39,355 nt of DNA from Conexivisphaera sp046536535 (lineage in GTDB: Archaea; Thermoproteota; Nitrososphaeria; Conexivisphaerales; Conexivisphaeraceae), in assembly GCA_046536535.1 (NCBI GenBank), contig JAWDMO010000004.1, forward strand, positions 1-39,355. The letters run 5' to 3'. Each line of letters starts with the position of its first letter. Position 1 is the stretch's first letter. Position numbers and translations under genes: made by a program. Under the pieces are notes generated by a model that searched no databases, was not told where the DNA came from, and saw nothing but the letters and a program-made list of their open reading frames with translations. Positions 1-7,214 of this stretch are shown here, piece after piece.

Positions 1-1
1 C

Positions 2-49
2 CTCATCTTCGAGAAGTTGACCGGAGGAGAGCATCCGGAGGAAAAATAG
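2..49 (+). CDS. 3' end of an unidentified gene (partial)
   Basis: An open frame enters from the left edge and ends at a TAG at 47-49; the last 15 residues read LIFEKLTGGEHPEEK. The codon use (GAG, AAG, ATC) looks like that of neighbouring genes, and the frame is followed directly by a hairpin-bearing intergenic stretch, so it is probably a real C-terminus. Nothing can be said about its function. Confidence 0.4.
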   Translation, partial: LIFEKLTGGEHPEEK

Positions 50-70
50 TGACTTGAGTTTAAAAGCTTT

Positions 71-107
71 CACCCCGCCCCTAGAAGGGGCGAGGTTTGT
101 CGTTCAC
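71..107 (+). mobile_element. Solitary IS200/IS605-like right-end hairpin
   Basis: A GC-rich inverted repeat (CCCCGCCCCT / AGGGGCGAGG) is followed by TTTGTCGTTCAC. Its reverse complement matches the hairpin near 22101-22142 almost base for base (GTGAACG.CAAACCTCGCC). The same kind of end (..GCGGGG..GTTCAC) follows a tnpB remnant near 38083. It lies just past the stop of the GPT gene on the other strand and may also end transcription. The assignment as a transposon end is inferred from the copies in this window. Confidence 0.5.
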
Positions 108-109
108 TT

Positions 110-1081
110 TCACTTTATCATGAGGCCGGTCACCAGCGCCAAGACGCAGCTGAACGCCTGCAGCGCCAGTATACCCCTCCCGACGTCCTTCTCCTTGAGG
201 GGGCCCCTGGACGCGAGCAGACGCGCGAGCGTTATCGGGGCGCCCGGATCCTCGTTCGCGGCTATCGAGTCGCCGACGATGACCGTGGGCCTCGTGCGCA
301 TCTTCCTGTGCTCGGCCAGGCTCTTGACGGTCGACAGTATGAAGAACCCGTTGAGCGCCTCCGGGAGGAGGGCCACGGTCGCCACGACCTCCGCCTTGTA
401 GGATATCGCGAGGGCGGCAATCGCCGCGCCCAGCACCAGGCTGCCGCTGTCGCCCGGCAGTATCCGGCTGGGATATCTGTGCATTATCCAGAATCCGAGG
501 GCCGCAGCCGTCAGCACCGCGGCGACCTGTGCCCCCATGTAGCTGCCGCGCATGACCTCGAAGACGGCAACTGTGGCCGATACCATCGCGGCCACGCCCG
601 AGACCGCGCCGTTGACTATATCTATCATGTTGACGGCGTTCGCCGCCACCGGAATGCCCACGAGCACCAGGATCGGATACACTATCGTGAGCCTGCCCAG
701 ATACACGAACGGCAGGCTCAGGTTCGGTTGATACGCCCCCATCAGGAGTATCGGGAGCGCCGCGATGACGGTGCCCGCGACCTTCACGGGCCCCGGAAGT
801 ACCCGGATATCATCGATGATGCCCACGATGAACGTTATGGTGACCACAGCGAGCATCGCGATTAGCTGCACGTCGCCGGTGGCCGCCCAGAGCGCTATCA
901 GCCCGGCCGCTATCCCCGCAAATATTGCGGGGCCTCCCGGATGCGCCACCGGCCTGTTTCCCTTCATGACGTCCGGGACGGTCCTCCCGACCTTCGGGAG
1001 GGCGATGGACAGGTACCACGCTATGGCGGCCGACGCCACGAGCGCTGTAACGGCGGCGATCGATCCCGGCGGCAACTGCAA
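110..1081 (-). CDS. GPT-family UDP-GlcNAc-1-phosphate : polyprenyl-phosphate transferase (glycosyltransferase family 4)
   Basis: Polytopic membrane protein of about 323 residues with roughly nine to ten hydrophobic helices. Family signatures are present: an early cytoplasmic loop with GNRPVAHPGGPAI, the metal-binding GIIDD at about residues 87-91, NAVNMIDIVNG in mid-protein, and GDSGSLVLGA near residue 210. Archaeal members (AglH/DPAGT1-like) transfer GlcNAc-1-P or a related sugar phosphate from UDP to dolichyl phosphate at the start of lipid-linked glycan assembly, for N-glycosylation. The frame opens at an ATG at 1138, but a TATA box inside that extension lies 27 nt before a TTG at 1079-1081. 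A leaderless TTG start is therefore preferred and leaves only a short N-terminus before helix 1. The family is clear; the sugar specificity is not readable. Confidence 0.85.
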   Translation of the reverse strand: MQLPPGSIAAVTALVASAAIAWYLSIALPKVGRTVPDVMKGNRPVAHPGGPAIFAGIAAGLIALWAATGDVQLIAMLAVVTITFIVGIIDDIRVLPGPVKVAGTVIAALPILLMGAYQPNLSLPFVYLGRLTIVYPILVLVGIPVAANAVNMIDIVNGAVSGVAAMVSATVAVFEVMRGSYMGAQVAAVLTAAALGFWIMHRYPSRILPGDSGSLVLGAAIAALAISYKAEVVATVALLPEALNGFFILSTVKSLAEHRKMRTRPTVIVGDSIAANEDPGAPITLARLLASRGPLKEKDVGRGILALQAFSCVLALVTGLMIK

Positions 1082-1103
1082 GGTGCCTTGACTTGCCGAC
1101 CAC

Positions 1104-1113
1104 GATATAAATA
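1104..1113 (-). promoter_or_regulatory. TATA box of the GPT gene
   Basis: TATTTATATC on the minus strand is centred 27 nt before the TTG at 1081 and lies inside the longer reading frame that begins at 1138. This spacing is the usual archaeal TATA-to-start distance for leaderless genes and decides the start. Confidence 0.6.
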
Positions 1114-1216
1114 GCTTTGCGTACCCATGGCCGTCCATGTCTTATGAACTTAACGCATGCGTCTAAGTCCCGTGCGTGCAATAACTTTATCATGGCCGCG
1201 CTCGCTGGCGTTTGAA

Positions 1217-1528
1217 ATGGCGCTGCGTGCCAGGGTGTCGGAGCTCAGGAGGGGCATCAAGCACGTCGTGGTCGAGGGCCTCGTCAAGGAAATGGGGCCC
1301 GTGAAGGAATTCAAACTCCCGGAGCCTCTCGAGCCCGCCAGGTACACGATAGCCACCCTGGTCGATGACGGCGCCGAGATAAAGCTCGCGCTCTGGAACT
1401 ACGACATGGAGGGCGTCGAGGCCGGAAGGCGCATACGTGTGGAGGACGGCTACGTCACGGCCTTCAAGGGGAAGCTGCAGCTCAACGTCGGCTTCACGGG
1501 CCGCGTGGTGCTGCTGGGCGCAAACTGA
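1217..1528 (+). CDS. OB-fold single-stranded nucleic-acid-binding protein (RPA/SOSS-B-like)
   Basis: A 103-residue protein made of one predicted OB-fold barrel: an N-terminal strand-rich part (VSELRRGIKHVVVEGLVKEM), a central KLALWNYDMEGVEAG segment typical of single OB-fold SSB-like proteins (aromatic W followed by charged turn), and a C-terminal GYVTAFKGKLQLNVG strand pair. Small archaeal proteins of this form bind ssDNA or RNA. The frame is open back to 1157, but the ATG at 1217 begins where the homology-like core begins and lies about 30 nt after a TATA-like AACTTTATC at 1183-1191, so it is preferred. It is divergent from the GPT gene. Whether it is a replication, repair or RNA-related protein cannot be told. 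Confidence 0.7.
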   Translation: MALRARVSELRRGIKHVVVEGLVKEMGPVKEFKLPEPLEPARYTIATLVDDGAEIKLALWNYDMEGVEAGRRIRVEDGYVTAFKGKLQLNVGFTGRVVLLGAN

Positions 1529-1944
1529 ACCGCTACGGCGCACGTCTACGGCATATTCCCCGCATCCCGACCGAACCCGCACATCCCTTGGGTAGTGGTT
1601 CGGCCTCCGCCGGGGGGCCGTCCCGGATACCTGGGCGTTTGATTCCTCGCCCCATCATATCGCACGATGAAGGCGCATCCGGGGCATGAGTGGATCCTTT
1701 CCGAGGCGAGGGGTTTTCGGCTCCGGCAATCCCCATCATTTTCATCCATCAGTCCCCCACGCGGTCGTCCGGGGGGATAACCCCGGCATCGCAATGGGCA
1801 CCTATCACTATAACTAATATATTTATACATTACTAAAATCATGTTAATAGATTCATAGAGCTATAAGTGGCACGGGATCTCCGCTTCTACGGCCCGCTTT
1901 CATTCGCTAAAGCTTTAAAGGAGGTCCGGGAGGGCTAACTCGCA
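1529..1944. other. Intergenic region with a dispersed repeat and an AT-rich block
   Basis: No convincing gene. Positions about 1590-1650 (GCCTCCGCCGGGGGGCCGTC core) resemble about 37785-37830 (GCCTCCGCGGGGGGCCGTTC). In both, the minus strand can be read as a GPxxPPAEAxPL-like peptide, so this may be another decayed tnpB 3' end, but that is weak. Positions about 1805-1860 are strikingly AT-rich compared with the surroundings. A TATA-like GCTTTAAAG lies at 1912-1920, about 29 nt before rpsJ. Confidence 0.4.
1912..1920 (+). promoter_or_regulatory. TATA box of rpsJ
   Basis: GCTTTAAAG is centred about 29 nt before the ATG at 1945, followed by purine-rich GGAGG that could also serve as a ribosome binding site 14 nt before the start. 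Confidence 0.5.
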
Positions 1945-2259
1945 ATGCCGCAGAAGGCGAGGATACGGCTAATCTCGCAGAATCTGGAGGACGTCGACAA
2001 CGTAGCCGCCCAGATAAAGGAGATAAGCGAGAAGATGGGAGCGCGGGTCCGCGGCCCGGTGCCGCTTCCGACGAAGAAGCTGAGGGTCGTCACCAGGAAG
2101 AGTCCCTGCGGCCAGGGTACGCACACATTCGACAAGTGGGAGCTCAGGATACACCGGCGCCTCATAGACATAGAGGCCGCCGATCAGCGCGTCCTCGCGC
2201 AGCTCGCCAGGCTTAATATCCCGGAATCCGTCACGATACAGCTTAAGCTGACCGCCTGA
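1945..2259 (+). CDS. rpsJ: Small ribosomal subunit protein uS10
   Basis: A 104-residue protein covering the whole uS10 fold: KARIRLISQNLEDVDNVAAQ at the N-terminus, then GARVRGPVPLPTKKLRVVTR and the conserved GTHTFDKWELRIHRRLIDI segment that contacts 16S rRNA in the 30S head, ending in a basic-poor TIQLKLTA tail. Length and motifs are those of archaeal S10. In many archaea it sits after the EF-1A gene; here it stands alone with its own promoter, followed within 20 nt by a decayed tnpB end on the other strand. Confidence 0.97.
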   Translation: MPQKARIRLISQNLEDVDNVAAQIKEISEKMGARVRGPVPLPTKKLRVVTRKSPCGQGTHTFDKWELRIHRRLIDIEAADQRVLAQLARLNIPESVTIQLKLTA

Positions 2260-2276
2260 GCTCTCGAATATGCGAA

Positions 2277-2475
2277 TCATCCTGTCAATAAGGACGGGGC
2301 TTCCCGGTTCATCGGCACACTTACCTTCATATGGGATTACGGGAAGTATTCCGCCATGCTGACGGCGGAGGCGCGATCATCTCCGGGCGTCTCGCCTGCG
2401 TCCCACAGGCATAGTCCCTCCTTGAGTATGACCACGGCCGAGGCCACATCCCTGTTCAGACCCGATTGTAAAAAC
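2277..2475 (-). pseudogene. tnpB C-terminal remnant (IS200/IS605 family)
   Basis: On the minus strand one frame reads SGLNRDVASAVVILKEG, the RuvC-III-like N-R-D segment of TnpB, and continues through GDDRASAVS. It is then broken by an in-frame TAA at 2337-2339 and resumes as MNREAPSLLTG up to a TGA at 2277-2279. The tail matches the LKREALP tail of the remnant near 38100. Only the last fifth of a tnpB gene is present; the upstream part is replaced directly by the hairpin block at 2484-2533. The relic ends 18 nt after rpsJ. Confidence 0.7.
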
Positions 2476-2483
2476 CTCTCGTA

Positions 2484-2533
2484 AGGGGGCTATCCGTCTC
2501 CTCCTTAAAGGAAGGGGACTTCCGCACCCAACC
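2484..2533 (-). repeat. Hairpin block shared with the 38.36-38.40 kb element
   Basis: The plus-strand sequence begins AGGGGGCTATCC, has an imperfect palindrome around CTCCTTAAAGGAAGG, and ends TTCCGCACCCAAC. Positions 38356-38403 have the same order: GGGGGCTATCC, palindrome CCCTCCCTCGCGAAAGGG, TTCCGCCCCAAAC. In both places it abuts a tnpB C-terminal fragment at the same point, so it looks like a left-end structure fused to the gene's 3' end. Confidence 0.6.
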
Positions 2534-2573
2534 ACTAAGTTAAAAAAGGAGCATATCGAACCATTCGTCGACA

Positions 2574-4817
2574 ATGTTCGCATACATTCTACTGATACCG
2601 CTGGTGGTATCGGTAATAGGCCTAGTGTACGGGGGTTGGAGCGCTGCATGGGTCCTCAGGCAGGACCCCGGCACCGATAAGATGAGGGAGATAAGCGGGC
2701 TGATAGCGGAGGGCGCCAGGGCGTTCCTGACCAGGGAATACAGGACGATATTACCGGTCGGCGTCGTGCTGGCGGCGCTGGTGGGTGCGGCGTACTACGT
2801 CGGATTTCACAGCGGGCTGATGGTGGCGCTGGCAATAGTGTCGTTCGCGCTGGGCGCGCTGGGCAGCGGCTTGGCGGGATACATAGGGATGTATGTGACG
2901 ACCAGGAGCGCGTCCAGGGCCGCGCAGGCGGCCCGGAGGGAGGGCCTTGGGGGCGCCCTCAAGGTCTCCTACAGGGCGGGAAGCGTCATGGGGACTATGC
3001 TCGCGAGCATAGCCCTGCTGATAATTTCAATACTGTTCATGGTATATCGGGCGACGCCCCTGTGGGGCGAGGCGCTCATACCGGCGGCGTTCGGCGCGAG
3101 CCTCATGAGCCTCTTCATAAGGGTGGCCGGCGGCATCTACACGAAGGCGGCGGACTGGGGAGCCGACATAGTCGGCAAGGTCGAGGCCGGCATCCCGGAG
3201 GACGATCCGAGGAACCCCGGCGTCATCGCCGATAACGTGGGCGATAACGTGGGCGACTGTGCGGGGATGGCGAGTGACGTCTACGAGAGCCTGGTGGTGG
3301 TCCTCACGGGCGCCATGTTCCTCGCGGCGGTCTTCAAGATGCCCCTCGGATTCGCGGAGTTCCCACTGCTGGCGGTCTCCTCCGCCCTGATAGGGGGGCT
3401 CGTGGGGATGCAGGTGGTGAGGGGCCGCGCCGAGGGCCCCGAGGGCGCCATGGGGAAGCTCAACGCATCGCTCTATGTCGCGACTGCTGTCAGCATCGTG
3501 CTGGTGGCGCTGGCCTCGGTGTTCCTCTTCGGGGCTACAATGGCGGCCGCAGCCATAGTGGTGAGCGACTTCCTGGGGATGATCACAGCAATAGCGGTGC
3601 TCCACTTCACCGAGTACTACACGCACTACACGCACGCCCCGGTCAAGAACATAGCGAAGCAGTCGACCGTGAACGCGGCCAACGTCATAGTGGCCGGATA
3701 CTCGTACGGGCTGTCGAGCGCGGTCCCGGTGTTGCTGGTGGTGGCGCTGGTCCTGGGGCTCAGCTTCGCCTTGGGCTACAGCATCATCACACCCGGCATC
3801 ACCGCGTCGGGCATCGCGATCACTCCGGAGATGGGCGGCATATTCGGCACAGCGATAGCGTCCATCGGCCTTCTTTCAATGTCGGGCATCGTGATAACAC
3901 TGGACTCCTTCGGCCCCGTCTCGGATAACGCCAACGGCCTGGCTGAGATGGCTGAGCTTCCACCGGAAGTGAGGGAATCCACCGACATCCTGGACGCGAT
4001 AGGGAACACCACGAAGGCCACGACCAAGGGATACGCGATAGCCTCGGCCGGCCTCGCGGCGCTGGTACTGTTCATAGGGTTCGTATACGAGGCCGTCGAG
4101 AGGCTGATGCCGCTCAATATCCCGGCGTCCTCGATAATAGAGAGGGCGTTCTCGATGACGTCGGTGCTGGAGCCGGACCTCCTGATGGGCGCGTTCATAG
4201 GGGTGGTCCTGGTTTACGTGTTCTCGAGCCGCACGCTCATGTCGGTGAGCAGGACCGCGATGGAGCTCGTCGAGGAGATACGGAGGCAGTTCCGCGAGAT
4301 ACCGGGGATTCTCGAGGGGAAGTCCAAACCGGATTACTCGAGGGCTGTCGATATAGTGACGAGGCACGCGCTGGGCGAGTTCATGTTCCCCGGGCTCCTG
4401 GCGGTGGCGCTGCCGATAATAGTGGGGCTCCTGCTGGGATGGATCGCCCTCGTCGGGCTCATACTGGGGACAATAATAGTAGGGTTCCCCAGGGCGCTCC
4501 TGATGTCTAACGGAGGCGGCGCGTGGGACAACGCGAAGAAGTACATAGAGGCCAACAGGGATCCATCGCTGGGCGGCAAGGGAAGCCCCGCCCACAAGAA
4601 CGCGATCGTTGGGGACATGGTCGGGGACGCGTTCAAGGACACCACCGGCCCATCGCTCAACCCGCTGATAAAGGTCGTGAACACGGTCTCGGTGGTCTTC
4701 GCAGCGGCGATAGTAGCTGTGGACAGCGTCCTGCACACATCCCTAGGCCTCTTCCCGATGAGCGCCGTCATCGCGGTGTCGAGCTGGATCATCCACGCGC
4801 TGCTGGCGCTCCTGTAG
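2574..4817 (+). CDS. hppA: Membrane-bound proton-translocating pyrophosphatase, K+-independent type
   Basis: A 747-residue polytopic protein with about 16 hydrophobic helices. It hydrolyses PPi and pumps H+ across the cytoplasmic membrane. The substrate site is clear: ADWGADIVGKVEAGIPEDDP at about residues 195-214, then a DNVGDNVGDCAGMASD acidic cluster, and in the C-terminal part GAWDNAKKYIE and GDMVGDAFKDTTGPSLN, whose Asp and Lys residues bind Mg-PPi. The segment GNTTKATTKG carries Lys where K+-dependent enzymes have Ala, which marks the K+-independent H+-pumping class. The ATG at 2574 lies about 30 nt after the A-rich TATA-like AAGTTAAAAAAGG at 2537-2549, so it is probably leaderless. A T-rich stretch follows the gene. 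Confidence 0.95.
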   Translation: MFAYILLIPLVVSVIGLVYGGWSAAWVLRQDPGTDKMREISGLIAEGARAFLTREYRTILPVGVVLAALVGAAYYVGFHSGLMVALAIVSFALGALGSGLAGYIGMYVTTRSASRAAQAARREGLGGALKVSYRAGSVMGTMLASIALLIISILFMVYRATPLWGEALIPAAFGASLMSLFIRVAGGIYTKAADWGADIVGKVEAGIPEDDPRNPGVIADNVGDNVGDCAGMASDVYESLVVVLTGAMFLAAVFKMPLGFAEFPLLAVSSALIGGLVGMQVVRGRAEGPEGAMGKLNASLYVATAVSIVLVALASVFLFGATMAAAAIVVSDFLGMITAIAVLHFTEYYTHYTHAPVKNIAKQSTVNAANVIVAGYSYGLSSAVPVLLVVALVLGLSFALGYSIITPGITASGIAITPEMGGIFGTAIASIGLLSMSGIVITLDSFGPVSDNANGLAEMAELPPEVRESTDILDAIGNTTKATTKGYAIASAGLAALVLFIGFVYEAVERLMPLNIPASSIIERAFSMTSVLEPDLLMGAFIGVVLVYVFSSRTLMSVSRTAMELVEEIRRQFREIPGILEGKSKPDYSRAVDIVTRHALGEFMFPGLLAVALPIIVGLLLGWIALVGLILGTIIVGFPRALLMSNGGGAWDNAKKYIEANRDPSLGGKGSPAHKNAIVGDMVGDAFKDTTGPSLNPLIKVVNTVSVVFAAAIVAVDSVLHTSLGLFPMSAVIAVSSWIIHALLALL

Positions 4818-4842
4818 ATGATTAAACGGCCGTCCACCTGCA

Positions 4843-4880
4843 TTTTAATTATCAATTATTTTCTTAATTTGCATTGTAAT
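4843..4880 (+). terminator. T-rich terminator region after hppA
   Basis: Runs of T (TTTTAATT, TTATTTTCTTAATTT) follow the hppA stop by about 25 nt in an otherwise GC-rich genome, the typical form of an archaeal intrinsic terminator. No hairpin is needed or obvious. Confidence 0.4.
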
Positions 4881-4978
4881 AGCGCCGGCGCGATCCACGC
4901 TGCATCGATGCCGCCGGCCGTCATACGCGCCGCGTGCGTGGACGGTAAATTTTTAGGCCGCCCGGGCCGCGGCCCATC

Positions 4979-5266
4979 GTGGTCGGGGAGCGCAGGCTGA
5001 GGCTCCATCTGTGGATATCGGGGAGGGTCCAGGGCGTATTCTTCCGGTCCAGCATGAGGGGCGAGGCCTCGGCGCTCGGCGTCAGTGGCTGGGTCAGGAA
5101 CCTGCCCGATGGGCGCGTGGAAGCCGTCCTCGAGGGCGAGGAGGGCGCCGTCAGGGCCCTTGCCGCCTGGTCCAGGAGAGGCCCTCCCGCGGCCATCGTG
5201 GAGCGCGTGGAGGAGGTCGAGGAGGAGTACACCGGTGAATTCGATGGATTTACCGCGATTGGCTAA
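4979..5266 (+). CDS. acyP: Acylphosphatase
   Basis: A 95-residue protein with the complete acylphosphatase fold. GRVQGVFFRSSM (residues 16-27) holds the phosphate-binding loop and catalytic Arg, and GVSGWVRNLPDGRVEAV (residues 34-50) holds the catalytic Asn; the GEEGAV turn follows. The enzyme hydrolyses acyl phosphates such as carbamoyl- or acetyl-phosphate. The start is GTG at 4979, 28 nt after a TATA-like GTAAATTTTTAGG at 4945-4957, consistent with a leaderless mRNA. The C-terminal FDGFTAIG end is typical of the family's last strand, slightly shortened. Confidence 0.93.
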   Translation: MVGERRLRLHLWISGRVQGVFFRSSMRGEASALGVSGWVRNLPDGRVEAVLEGEEGAVRALAAWSRRGPPAAIVERVEEVEEEYTGEFDGFTAIG

Positions 5267-5273
5267 GCAAAAA

Positions 5274-5283
5274 TGTTTAAATC
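5274..5283 (+). promoter_or_regulatory. TATA box of the Tfx-family gene
   Basis: TGTTTAAATC is centred 27 nt before the GTG at 5306. The frame is open from an ATG at 5273 that lies within the TATA box itself, so the GTG is the better start. Confidence 0.6.
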
Positions 5284-5305
5284 CATCGGCCGCCGGGGAT
5301 ATCAT

Positions 5306-5731
5306 GTGAAGGGCCGCAAGAGGACCGGTGGTTTCCTTACGGAGAGACAGCTCGAGATACTGCGCATGAGGAGGAGCGGCATGGGATACGATGACGTCGC
5401 AAAGACCATAGGGACCACGAAGGAGAACGTCATGATACTGGAGAAGAGGGCGCTCAGGAACATCAGGCTGGCGAAGGAGACGCTGGAGGCCGCCGCGTCC
5501 ATAGTCGGCCAGGAGCTCGTGGTACCGAGGGGGACGCGCCTGGTGGACGTGCCGCCGCTCGTCGTGGACAGGGCAAATTCCTCGGGGGTGAAGCTCTCGG
5601 TGAACATGCCCACGCTCATGTCCCAGCTCAGCGGAGCCCTCAGGAACATGATCAGGGATGGAGCCCTGACGGAAGACGTCAGGATATATCTGCTGCCGGA
5701 CGGCTCGGTGACCCTGGTCCCTAAGGAGTAG
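5306..5731 (+). CDS. Tfx-family DNA-binding transcriptional regulator
   Basis: A 141-residue protein from the GTG at 5306. The N-terminal winged helix-turn-helix is typical of Tfx: FLTERQLEILRMRRSGMGYD, then the recognition part TIGTTKENVMILEKRALRNI, corresponding to the LTERQ...LGTTRANVS pattern of the family. The C-terminal half (about residues 60-141) is the less conserved regulatory domain. In methanogens Tfx binds downstream of the fmdE promoter of the molybdenum formylmethanofuran dehydrogenase operon; most homologues have unknown targets. It is monocistronic or weakly linked to the methyltransferase gene 12 nt downstream. The family call is firm; targets are not readable. Confidence 0.85.
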   Translation: MKGRKRTGGFLTERQLEILRMRRSGMGYDDVAKTIGTTKENVMILEKRALRNIRLAKETLEAAASIVGQELVVPRGTRLVDVPPLVVDRANSSGVKLSVNMPTLMSQLSGALRNMIRDGALTEDVRIYLLPDGSVTLVPKE

Positions 5732-5742
5732 AGGAGCGAGGA

Positions 5743-6747
5743 ATGGCAGCGCTTGAGCGCCTCCTGGAGGGTCTATCCCGGATCGGAGAATCCCTCCGTG
5801 GCTCGGTGGACCCCCGGGCGCTTGCGTCGAGGTACGATGTGCACGTTGATCAGGCCGCCAGATATCTGGAGCTCCTCGGCTCGCGCTCCGAGGTCGAGGA
5901 GCTGCTGAGGGCTCGCGAGGACGACGTCATGAGGACCGTGAGGGTCAACACCGTCAGGGTGAGCCGGGAGGACCTGGCATCCAGGCTGGAGTCCAAGGGG
6001 GCATCGGTCAGGCCTTACAGGCACACGCCGTACGGCCTGGTCGTCGAGAGCTCCCCTGTGGCGCTCGCGGCGTATCACGAACATCTCCTTGGGATGTTCT
6101 ACGTGCAGGGCCCCGCATCGATGCTCCCCGCGCTGGCCCTGTCCCCGGAGGGCGCGTCCAGGATCGCAGATGCCGCGTCCGGGGTCGGCGGCAAGGCCAC
6201 GCAGATGTCGCAGCACAACCCGCGCTCCCCGATAGTCGCGCTCGACGTCAACGACAGGAAGCTGATGGCGCTCAAGGCCAACACCAGCAGGCTCGGGGTC
6301 TTCAACGTGATCGCCTACCTCATGGACGCGCGGAAAATCGGGTCCATGGGCACGTTCGACCGGATCCTCCTGGACGCGCCGTGCACTGGCGAGGGGCTGA
6401 TGCCGTTCCCCAGGGGGAGGAGACAGAGGCCGCAGCCGGAGGTCGAGGCGGCCGCCCGCCTGCAGGTCGAGCAGCTGGAGTCCTCGTTGATGTCCCTGGA
6501 TAGCCGTGGCGAGCTCGTGTACTCCACGTGCTCCACGAACTTCGAGGAGAACGAGCTGGTGGTGTCCTCGGTCCTCGAGTCGCTGGAGGGATTCACGCTC
6601 GTCGATACGGGGCTCGAGTTCGGCGACCCCGGCGTCACGGAATACGCCGGGGTGAAGGTCCCTGGATACGTCAGGTCCTGCCGCAGATACTATCCCCACA
6701 GGCATTCGACGGAGGGGTTCACCATATGCAAGATAAGACGGCGCTGA
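5743..6747 (+). CDS. RsmB/NOP-family RNA cytosine-C5 methyltransferase
   Basis: A 334-residue Rossmann-fold SAM-dependent RNA methyltransferase. The N-terminal part (to about residue 100) is the RNA-binding region, with VRVNTVRVS typical of NSUN/NOP proteins. The two catalytic cysteines are visible: DAPCTGEG (Cys 214) and YSTCSTNFEENE (Cys 263). It should methylate C5 of a cytosine in tRNA or rRNA. One oddity: SAM motif I, usually CAAPGGKT, is here DAASGVGGKATQ (residues 143-154); the first Cys and the Pro are gone but the GGK is kept. The next gene, a PUA protein, overlaps by 22 nt, so the two probably work together. Substrate unknown. Confidence 0.9.
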   Translation: MAALERLLEGLSRIGESLRGSVDPRALASRYDVHVDQAARYLELLGSRSEVEELLRAREDDVMRTVRVNTVRVSREDLASRLESKGASVRPYRHTPYGLVVESSPVALAAYHEHLLGMFYVQGPASMLPALALSPEGASRIADAASGVGGKATQMSQHNPRSPIVALDVNDRKLMALKANTSRLGVFNVIAYLMDARKIGSMGTFDRILLDAPCTGEGLMPFPRGRRQRPQPEVEAAARLQVEQLESSLMSLDSRGELVYSTCSTNFEENELVVSSVLESLEGFTLVDTGLEFGDPGVTEYAGVKVPGYVRSCRRYYPHRHSTEGFTICKIRRR

Positions 6748-7214
6748 GGCATTGCGACGACAGGGAGCTGGATCCCGTGAGATCCCTGGTCATGTGCCAT
6801 GCCAGCAGGGGCATAATAGGGCTGGAGCTGCTCTGCGCCGGCGGTGGCCCGTGCACGGAGGTGTTCGCGCTGGAGCCCTCGGCGTCAGCCGAGGCCGTCA
6901 GCCGCAGGCCGTTCCTCGCCGGCGTCCACGTGTCCAGGATCTGCAGGGGGAGGATCGAGCCGCTCATGGGCCTCCTGTCCGCGCTCTGGGGATATATAGA
7001 CAGGGGGTACATAGTGGTCGACGAGCGCGCCGAGGCGCTGTTTCTGTACGGGCGCGACGTATTTCCGGGGAGCGTCGTGAGGTACTCGCGCTCTCAATGC
7101 GGCACCTACGTAGTGCTGAACAGGAGATGGGAGCCACTGGGATGGGCCAGGAGGGAGGGACGCCTCTACAGGCATGTGCTGGACGCGGGCTGGTATCTCA
7201 GGAGCGGCCTGTGA
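6726..7214 (+). CDS. PUA-domain RNA-binding protein, partner of the upstream methyltransferase
   Basis: A 162-residue protein whose ATG lies inside the 3' end of the methyltransferase gene (22-nt overlap), implying translational coupling. The N-terminal two thirds show no motif I recognise. The C-terminus (LFLYGRDVFPGSVVRYSRSQ ... LGWARREGRLYRHVLDAG) reads like a PUA domain: the GRDVFPGSV turn followed by a beta-strand carrying G-Y-V-V-L-N and a final basic strand. It resembles the small archaeal NOL1/NOP2/fmu-associated PUA proteins (COG3270-like). The likely role is to present rRNA or tRNA to the methyltransferase encoded just upstream. Function is inferred from domain and neighbourhood. 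Confidence 0.7.
   Translation: MQDKTALRHCDDRELDPVRSLVMCHASRGIIGLELLCAGGGPCTEVFALEPSASAEAVSRRPFLAGVHVSRICRGRIEPLMGLLSALWGYIDRGYIVVDERAEALFLYGRDVFPGSVVRYSRSQCGTYVVLNRRWEPLGWARREGRLYRHVLDAGWYLRSGL

Noticed and set aside
3876..4736. Long open frame on the minus strand inside hppA
   Set aside because: It is exactly antisense to a clear pyrophosphatase and is rich in Arg/His/Tyr, as expected for shadow frames of GC-rich coding sequence.
4818..4978. Short gene in the spacer after hppA
   Set aside because: AT-rich, T-run-bearing terminator region and the acylphosphatase promoter; no plausible protein.
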